Positions 57,477 to 64,000 of a stretch of DNA of 64,000 nucleotides are shown here, one piece after another. Origin of the DNA: Acinetobacter sp. LoGeW2-3 (GTDB lineage: Bacteria > Pseudomonadota > Gammaproteobacteria > Pseudomonadales > Moraxellaceae); the NCBI RefSeq assembly GCF_002688565.1, contig NZ_CP024011.1, forward strand, positions 744,001 through 808,000, in the 5' to 3' direction. The first letter of the stretch is position 1, and every line of letters starts with the position of its first letter. The translations under genes were made by a program, and so were the position numbers. Below the pieces are notes generated by a model. That model had not been told where the DNA came from. It worked only from the letters and a program-made list of their open reading frames with translations, and ran no database searches.

Positions 57477-60400
57477 TTATGCAGATTTATTCACCGCATA
57501 ATAGCCCAGAATTTGATCCAGTTTCTGGATGAATTCCACCTCAGGTTGCCAGTGATACAGTCCCTGTCCAGCCTGTCCATTCATGCCACGCAGATACAAA
57601 TAGGTCGCCCCACCGAGATGCTGCCTGATATCGTAGTCCTGCAGGTTGGCACTTAAATAACGGTGCATCGCCACCAGATACAAGGCCGCCTGCAACCAGT
57701 AGCTGGAATGGGTCATGCTGTCATGAATCGCTTCCGGCAGATAATCTTCTCGATTGGCCCCAAGATAGTTACTCTTGTAGTCGGCAATGTGATAACGCTG
57801 CCCGTCAAAATAGACCAGATCAATCGCCCCCGTCAGATAACGTGCCGATTTGGCTTCATTAAAGTCCGGCATGATCAGGCCATAATCGGCAAACAGCTGC
57901 TGAATCTGGCGAATCTGCAAGGGTGCGTCACTTAAAGACAGATAGAACGGGAATTCCGACAGGAAGTTTTGCTGGTCCAGCTGGCTGAGGCGAAACTCAT
58001 TCTGGATTGGGGTATTCAGAATTTCCCCGACCCAATCATGCATCAAGTTCAGCAAGATATCTTCGCTCAACTCTTCAAAGAACAGCTGTACCGACTGCTC
58101 CATTAATTTCGTAACATCTACGATTTCATTGGATGTAGCTCGTGGCAGCTTGCCCAACTCCTGTTCAAACTGCTCAATAAAGACATCATCCTCCAGTTCC
58201 AGAAAATAACGATCAAACTGGGTCATAAACTGCAGGAAGCCGCTGACGTCCAACGGTGGTTGCTGGAAGAAGCTATGCCATTTCGCACGATAGGCAGCAC
58301 TCTGGTCATGCAGGCGGATGCCGGTCAGTAGCTTGTAATTGACACTGGCCATGACCCACAGAATCGCTTCAGCCAAGGCTTCTGCTTTTAATCCAGCATT
58401 GCCAGCTACTCGCTTAAACAAGGTATTCAGGTTAATGGTGGCCTGCAGATAATGCTGCTGAAAAGCATCTTGTAGCCTGTCCAGAATCTGGAAATCCTGC
58501 TGGAACTGGCCTTTGAGTTCCATCCAGATATGCGGTGCTGTGTTCTTGAAACGACGGCGGATTTCCAGATTCCAGTAACTACTATCTTGAAAATCCAGAT
58601 GCTCAAAAATGCTGTGCAGGAAAGTTCCAGCGACAGTACCTTTGGGAAAATTCAGCTTGATCCAGTCCAGTGGCTGCAGCAGCACTTCGGCCTCTGCCTC
58701 CAGATAGATTTCATCGGCGGCACTTTCAGCCTGCTCAGGTAAACTGACCAGATCGTCCTGTAGCACTGCTGTATGCAGCTGGTGCCGCGACAACGCGGTA
58801 AAGCTGGTTTTGGTACGTGGATAGAACTGTTGTTCCGGCAAAGGATGTGCGATCAATTCCGGTGTAGTTTTCTGCTGCTGTGCCACAATACGCGGTGGTT
58901 CAGCCCTTAAGGTATTTTCTACACAGCTCAGCGAATGCTGGAACACCTGCTCCCCCTGCCCGCGCCAGTAAGCCAGACAGGAATCCGATTGTCCACTTTG
59001 ATCCTGTAGTAGGGCATAGACCCGGTGACTGGCACGGGTTAGCGCCACATACCAGAGCCGGTGATTCTCTGCGGCATTACGAGCTGCATTCTGCAGCTGC
59101 ATATGTTCATGCAGGTCCTGACGGTTCACGGCAATGACCCGTGACTGGTTCAGGATATCATCCTGCTCATGACCTGCCAGCGAGAAATTCAGGTTACCTT
59201 TATTCACATCAAAAGGGGCATCGGCGCCCATCAGGAACACAACTTTAAATTCCAAACCTTTGGAAGCATGAATGGTCAGTAGCTGCACACCGCGGTCGCC
59301 AGAGAGCTTGCGTTCTTTTTCGCTGTCTTTGCCGGACGGTGACTGCAACTGGCGCAGATACCAATGATACAGTTTCTGTGCACCTTGATAATATTCACTT
59401 TGCTGCGATAGGATTTCGGTCAGATGACGCAAATTAACCACCACCCGTTCATTGTCAATGCTCTGGCTCGCCACCAAGTTGGTCCAGACATCAAACAGGT
59501 TTAGAGCATAGTTCCAGGCACTCAGGAAGCCCTTGTCGAACCACATTTCCCGGATCGCTTCGAAATCGGCAATAAAGGTGCTGAGGCCAACCGGTTGCTG
59601 CTGCAGTTCCAGCAGTTTTTTCAAATCAAAGCCGAGCAGTCGGGTCACCAAGGCACGACGAACCTTGGCTTCATTAAACGGATCCATGATCGCAGTCAGT
59701 ATCGCAGCGACATCCTGTGCTACGCTGCTGGCAAACACGCTTTGCTTGGATTCCTTGTAGCAAGCTATTCCCATACGCTGCAGACGCTGTTTCACCTGTT
59801 CCAACGCATAGTGTCCAAAGGACAATACTGCGATGTCATCTTCGGTCAGTACAGCAGAACTATCCTGCTGCTGGAAATACAGTTGTTGCTGTGCAGATTG
59901 ATTCAGTAATTCACGGATTTTCCAGGTGACCTGATCAGCTTCATGATCCTGCTCTCCTAGCTGAATCCAGCGTAATGGATATGGATTGCTTTGACCCGCA
60001 TCCATCAGATCTGGATGTGGTCGACTGCCTGCCTGAATCAGGCTATAGATGACGCTTTCACCAAAATCCATCTGCCGCTGGAACAGCGCATCCACCACTT
60101 CGACCAAAGGTTTGACCGACCGGTGGTTCTGGGTCAGGGTATATTCCCAGCCCTGCTTTAAGCGCACATCGGCATGCGCCTTGTTATAGGTCAGCATGTC
60201 ACCGCCACGGAACCCGTAAATCGCCTGTTTCGGGTCACCGACCATGATCATACAGCCCAACTGTACCCGTGCTGCATCACGCCAGATTCTGGCCAGCAGG
60301 TCGTCCTGATCCTGGTTGGTGTCCTGGAATTCATCGACCAGAATGAGAGGATAACGTGACTGCACAAACTGGGCAAAACGGCGGCCTTGTTCGCCTTGCA

Positions 60401-61592
60401 GCGCTTCAGTCAGGGTGCGGATCTGCTGGGAGAATGTAGTTTCGCCCTGCTTCTGTAAGGTTTGCGGCAAACGATGCTGCACGCTGCGAATCAAGTGATA
60501 TTCCAGATAAGCGGTGAGCTGTTTGAATTTTTTATCCAGTGCCTCTTTGACTTTACATAACTCTTCAATGGCGCAGATCAATGGATGACTAAGGAAATAC
60601 TGCTGTTCTTCTTCACTGCAACTTTTGGTAAAACGCTGTTTGCCTGGCTGGAAATCGATTTTATTGCGCAGCAGATGACATAGTTTTAATACCAACTTGC
60701 ATAGCTCTGGGTCGAAAAAGCACATGCCCTTCTGTTCACTCAGCTGTACCGCCCAGTCGGAAAAATTGTTGCAGATTTCCGACAGTTTTGCATGGAAAGT
60801 TTTATAGAAATACTTTGGTGTTTCGGTGCAATAAGTCTGCATCTTGAGCAGCTCTGCCGGGCTGATATTGACCAACTGCTCGATACAGGCATCCAGTTCG
60901 CTCAAGTCCCATTTTACATGTTGTACTGGCTGGAAATGATTGGCGCTAAAGTTCAGCGCATCACGCACTAGGCCGACATACTGTTCTGGTGCTTTCAGCT
61001 GGTTCTGCAGATACATCTGATTGATGACATATTGCGGCTGCTGCTGAATCCATTCCCGCAGCACATCATGAATCAGCTGCTGAATATACAGGTCCTGATC
61101 TTCGGTCAGTTCAGCCCGTTCAATACGACCGCTTTCAAAGGCAAATTCACGCAATAATTTTTGGCTAAAGCTGTCCAGCGTACCAACAAATAGTTCATCC
61201 AGTTGATTCAGTACCAATCCCAGACGGCGGCGGGCATAGTCCATCCGGCTACCATAATCTTTCAGCACTTTCTGGAACAGTGGATCAGATTCCTGCTCAA
61301 TCTGCTGTGCCATTTCTACAGAAGTGAGATGCTGATAGCGCTGGATATAACGCAGAGTTTCTTCCACGCGCGCACGTACCCGGCTTTTTAGTTCAGCTGT
61401 TGCCTTACGGGTAAAAGTCGTCGCTATCACCTGATGCGGATAGTATTTATCCAGAAAGATCCGCACCATCAGACTGGACAAGGTATAGGTCTTGCCGGTT
61501 CCCGCGGAAGCCTCGATCCAGTGCAGACCGCTAAAGGTCATGTCCTGAATCGGATTGGTGGAAATCTTGGAATGCTGAGGGGCCATGGTCAT
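57477..61592 (-). CDS. recB: Exodeoxyribonuclease V beta subunit (RecB)
   Basis: 3'-5' helicase and nuclease subunit. 1371 residues, longer than E. coli RecB (1180). Walker A is WIEASAGTGKTYTLSSL near 30, UvrD-type motif II LILVDEFQDTNQDQDDLL near 415, motif IV/VI regions GVQLLTIHASKGLEFKVVFLMGAD near 790. The C-terminal nuclease domain has GAIDLVYFDGQRYHIADYKSNYLG near 1280-1300, with the D-X(n)-D-X-K signature. The start abuts the recC stop (TAAATG), so translation is probably coupled. The second ATG, two codons on, is possible. Confidence 0.96.
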   Translation of the reverse strand: MTMAPQHSKISTNPIQDMTFSGLHWIEASAGTGKTYTLSSLMVRIFLDKYYPHQVIATTFTRKATAELKSRVRARVEETLRYIQRYQHLTSVEMAQQIEQESDPLFQKVLKDYGSRMDYARRRLGLVLNQLDELFVGTLDSFSQKLLREFAFESGRIERAELTEDQDLYIQQLIHDVLREWIQQQPQYVINQMYLQNQLKAPEQYVGLVRDALNFSANHFQPVQHVKWDLSELDACIEQLVNISPAELLKMQTYCTETPKYFYKTFHAKLSEICNNFSDWAVQLSEQKGMCFFDPELCKLVLKLCHLLRNKIDFQPGKQRFTKSCSEEEQQYFLSHPLICAIEELCKVKEALDKKFKQLTAYLEYHLIRSVQHRLPQTLQKQGETTFSQQIRTLTEALQGEQGRRFAQFVQSRYPLILVDEFQDTNQDQDDLLARIWRDAARVQLGCMIMVGDPKQAIYGFRGGDMLTYNKAHADVRLKQGWEYTLTQNHRSVKPLVEVVDALFQRQMDFGESVIYSLIQAGSRPHPDLMDAGQSNPYPLRWIQLGEQDHEADQVTWKIRELLNQSAQQQLYFQQQDSSAVLTEDDIAVLSFGHYALEQVKQRLQRMGIACYKESKQSVFASSVAQDVAAILTAIMDPFNEAKVRRALVTRLLGFDLKKLLELQQQPVGLSTFIADFEAIREMWFDKGFLSAWNYALNLFDVWTNLVASQSIDNERVVVNLRHLTEILSQQSEYYQGAQKLYHWYLRQLQSPSGKDSEKERKLSGDRGVQLLTIHASKGLEFKVVFLMGADAPFDVNKGNLNFSLAGHEQDDILNQSRVIAVNRQDLHEHMQLQNAARNAAENHRLWYVALTRASHRVYALLQDQSGQSDSCLAYWRGQGEQVFQHSLSCVENTLRAEPPRIVAQQQKTTPELIAHPLPEQQFYPRTKTSFTALSRHQLHTAVLQDDLVSLPEQAESAADEIYLEAEAEVLLQPLDWIKLNFPKGTVAGTFLHSIFEHLDFQDSSYWNLEIRRRFKNTAPHIWMELKGQFQQDFQILDRLQDAFQQHYLQATINLNTLFKRVAGNAGLKAEALAEAILWVMASVNYKLLTGIRLHDQSAAYRAKWHSFFQQPPLDVSGFLQFMTQFDRYFLELEDDVFIEQFEQELGKLPRATSNEIVDVTKLMEQSVQLFFEELSEDILLNLMHDWVGEILNTPIQNEFRLSQLDQQNFLSEFPFYLSLSDAPLQIRQIQQLFADYGLIMPDFNEAKSARYLTGAIDLVYFDGQRYHIADYKSNYLGANREDYLPEAIHDSMTHSSYWLQAALYLVAMHRYLSANLQDYDIRQHLGGATYLYLRGMNGQAGQGLYHWQPEVEFIQKLDQILGYYAVNKSA

Positions 61593-64000
61593 TTATTTTA
61601 CCCACTCTAAATGTTGTTGAATTGGAGCATACAGGTCATAGGCAAATTTGATTAGGCTGTGCTGCAATGCCTGATCCGGGTCCTGATCCTGCAAAATAAA
61701 CTGCCAGTCCTGATGCAGCACACAGGATTCATCCGAACTCAGTGGTCGGGCACTTTCATAAGTATTGTTCCAGGTTGCCAGCAGCTTATCCAGATCACCG
61801 ATGATCATCTGACCCTGCTCATTGGTTTCCCATTGCCAGTCTTTTTTCAAGATCAGTTCAGCTGGCAATACCACAGGCTGTTGCTGACCCGCTTCCCAGG
61901 CCTTAAACCAGTGCGATAAATATTCTTTAGCTTGAGAGGACGTTACCTTGCAAAATTTCACCGTCTTGTTGCTGAACACCACAATCCGCTCTAGCTCTGC
62001 GGTATAGCTGTCATCATTTAAATATGCCAGCCAGAGTAGATATTCCAGCCAGATATGCGCACGGCGGCGCTCCGAGGCTGATGTCGACTGTATACTTAGC
62101 CAGTACGAAGCATTCACTGGCTGTGGCACAGTAATTTGCAGAATCAGATTGGATGAATAGCGATAATTCTGTTGGGTCGTCCGGGTAATCTTCTTATCCA
62201 GCTGTAGTAAGCGCTGCTGTAACGCTTCCTGTTCCTGCTGGGTACTCAGCCAGGTGGCTTCCTGAGTCTTGCCGACGGGTAAACGATCCAACATCAGCCG
62301 GGTATCAATCTCTTGCTCCTGTTGTAGCAGAAAATCCCGCACCTGATATTGCTGCAGCTTATCCAGCAATAACGGCTCCTGTGCCGCTGGCAGGTCTTTA
62401 TATTTCACGCTGGAAATACCGACACTTTTCAGGAACAGCCGAGCCGGGAAAGTCATGTCCCGAATCCATTCATCACCACGCAGAATCTGAATCTGTTCCT
62501 GCTGCACTGGTGGACAATGAGTATTGATCCAGCTACGACGCTGCCCTTCGGCTTTACACAGGAAAGTTGCCACATCATGCCACTGATCCTGAAAACGCGG
62601 GGTTCTTGGCGTACCAAAACCAACCGGGTCAAAGGGCTGTAGAGGATGCACGTGATAAAGCTGCTGGATATGTGCTGCGACTGGCAGACCATTGATTTCG
62701 GTCATTACATCGACATCCGCATCCGGATGTTCGGAGTGACAGATCAGGGCAATATGCTGAATCAGCTCCTGCAATGAAGTCGATGAATCACGTACCTCAC
62801 CATCACTCACATCAAAGCCATTATAAAATAGCCATAGATTTTCCTGGGCTAGCAGCAAGGCATCTAGAAAAGCGCCCTGATCATCATCCAGACGGGAACG
62901 GTCACCGAGCTGTGGCTTGAGAATGCTCATTAGGTCAAATGGCAGCTGCTGGTTGCGGCTTGGGAATTTACCGGTATCCAGATTCAGCATCACCACCAGC
63001 TTATACGGCAGCGGACGAATCTGTCCGATCTGGCTAAAGGTAATCTGTCCGGTCGGTTCCGCCTGATCCAGCTGCATGTCCAGACTGTTCTGGATTTCTT
63101 CCAGCACATATGGCAGCGGCAGGCTTAAAGCCACCAGTTCCTGAATCGCATTCGGATCATCCTGATCGTGGTAATCGGCCAAGGTCAGCATCCGCATTTG
63201 CTTTTCAATGATTTCTGCGACGGTTTTTAGCGACTCAACACCACGGCTCCGGAATTCATTCACATCCCGATTCAGATATTCCAGCCAGGTTTTTACCGGC
63301 GTACGCTGACCCTGCTCATGTGCCTTCAGCCAGCCACGACGCTCGTTGAAATCCTGATAAATCTGGATCAAGGTCGCAATTAGTGGGAAATCACTGCTCA
63401 ATACCTTGGCATAGCTCAACGTATCATCGAACAGCTGATGTTCCGGCACCGCCATGCCCAGCGCCAGACGATCCAAGGCAAAACGGAAAGTAAAGCGATA
63501 ATCTTCATCGCCTTCATACAGCTGCTGCTGTAGGTGCTCTTGATCCAGTCCACGCTTGAAGCCAGCATCACTCAGCAATTGAATGATCCGTTCTACCTGA
63601 GCATAATCCAGCGCATAGTACTGCTGGGTAGCGCTGAGACTCAGCCAGTCGGCAAAATCTTCAATAGTGAAACGGCGGTGCATGAGCTGAATACGACCTA
63701 ATACTGCACGCCAGGCATTGCTAACATCCAGACGTGACACCCCTGAAATCTGAATCGGCAGATAGATATTGTTTTTGCGCAAACGCGACTGGCTACCTTC
63801 ACGCTCACGTGGCGGTGGTGCAAAGACACTGCGAATTGCCGGTTCCAGCTCTTTCAGGTTTGGACTGAGGACCAGAATATCACTCGGTTGGCGTGGTGCT
63901 TCTTCCGTGCCTTGAGCCAACCAGTGAATAATCTGCTCTCGCAATACTTCCAGCTGACGTAGTGATGAATGACAGACATGAATCTGTACCGACGTGTCAT
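61593..64000 (-). CDS. recC: Exodeoxyribonuclease V gamma subunit (RecC), 5' end outside window
   Basis: About 800 codons of the C-terminal part are visible. The upstream open frame continues to the window edge and there reads DTSVQIHVCHSSLRQLEVL followed by REQIIHWL, which matches the HVCHSPxREVEVLxDxLL block that starts the RecC helicase-like domain, so the annotated ATG-like TTG at 63944 is not the start. RecC recognises Chi and holds the complex together. LDDDQGAFLDALLLAQENLWLFYNG and MLNLDTGKFPSRNQQLPFDLM are other recognisable RecC blocks. First gene of the recCBD cluster. Confidence 0.95.
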   Translation of the reverse strand, partial: DTSVQIHVCHSSLRQLEVLREQIIHWLAQGTEEAPRQPSDILVLSPNLKELEPAIRSVFAPPPREREGSQSRLRKNNIYLPIQISGVSRLDVSNAWRAVLGRIQLMHRRFTIEDFADWLSLSATQQYYALDYAQVERIIQLLSDAGFKRGLDQEHLQQQLYEGDEDYRFTFRFALDRLALGMAVPEHQLFDDTLSYAKVLSSDFPLIATLIQIYQDFNERRGWLKAHEQGQRTPVKTWLEYLNRDVNEFRSRGVESLKTVAEIIEKQMRMLTLADYHDQDDPNAIQELVALSLPLPYVLEEIQNSLDMQLDQAEPTGQITFSQIGQIRPLPYKLVVMLNLDTGKFPSRNQQLPFDLMSILKPQLGDRSRLDDDQGAFLDALLLAQENLWLFYNGFDVSDGEVRDSSTSLQELIQHIALICHSEHPDADVDVMTEINGLPVAAHIQQLYHVHPLQPFDPVGFGTPRTPRFQDQWHDVATFLCKAEGQRRSWINTHCPPVQQEQIQILRGDEWIRDMTFPARLFLKSVGISSVKYKDLPAAQEPLLLDKLQQYQVRDFLLQQEQEIDTRLMLDRLPVGKTQEATWLSTQQEQEALQQRLLQLDKKITRTTQQNYRYSSNLILQITVPQPVNASYWLSIQSTSASERRRAHIWLEYLLWLAYLNDDSYTAELERIVVFSNKTVKFCKVTSSQAKEYLSHWFKAWEAGQQQPVVLPAELILKKDWQWETNEQGQMIIGDLDKLLATWNNTYESARPLSSDESCVLHQDWQFILQDQDPDQALQHSLIKFAYDLYAPIQQHLEWVK

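Noticed and set aside
1..64000. CRISPR array, prophage or insertion sequence
   Set aside because: No regularly spaced repeats, no integrase or transposase frame and no phage structural genes were seen in any frame.

Overview
The window is ordinary chromosomal DNA of an Acinetobacter-type gammaproteobacterium. The evidence is about 40% GC, the rne/rluC divergent pair, a recC-recB-recD order, a cluster of tRNA-Lys genes, an unlinked gspF/gspG pair and several small lipoproteins of the kind seen in Moraxellaceae. No prophage, insertion sequence, integron, CRISPR array or large genomic island is visible. All statements come from reading the sequence; no database search was run.

Layout: 1-362 is the 5' end of an OprD-like porin. 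870-3617 is a three-gene minus-strand operon for the lower meta-cleavage pathway (hydratase, acylating acetaldehyde dehydrogenase, 4-hydroxy-2-oxovalerate aldolase), behind an upstream region with two inverted repeats. 4026-10269 holds a HAD phosphatase, a hairpin-rich intergenic element, rluC and rne with a long structured leader. 10442-13068 has an acyl-CoA synthetase and four tRNA-Lys genes. 13169-18659 is mainly membrane proteins: a lipoprotein, a PspC protein, a TauE/SafE permease, a DASS transporter and an HPP-CBS protein. 18755-21813 is glyQS. 21882-24602 carries small accessory genes, including an AT-rich gene with a HEPN-like R-X4-H motif.

24642-36227 is a mix of housekeeping and hypothetical genes: a 2-hydroxyacid dehydrogenase, an alpha/beta hydrolase, methyltransferases, a YhiN-type flavoprotein, YacG, a glyoxalase II-like protein, ferrochelatase, a DUF4062 protein, glutamate racemase and a DUF1285 protein. 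36413-41103 has the ETF-quinone oxidoreductase, TusA, CorC and Lnt. 41347-48925 has gspG/gspF, priA, a CPA2 antiporter and Hsp33. 49139-51649 has two DUF2147 paralogues, a CbpM-like protein and a YdcH-like protein. 52110-54717 is rpsO-pnp. 55642-64000 is recD, recB and the 3' two-thirds of recC.

Functional links: glyQ/glyS, rpsO/pnp, corC/lnt and recC/recB/recD are classical co-transcribed partners. RNase E and PNPase, both encoded here, are partners in RNA decay in other proteobacteria. The most interesting unexplained material is non-coding: a pair of about 95-100 nt candidate small RNAs with a shared core between recD and rpsO, three back-to-back perfect hairpins upstream of the HAD gene, and other long inverted repeats between genes. 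The HEPN-like gene is the best protein candidate for an uncharacterised function.
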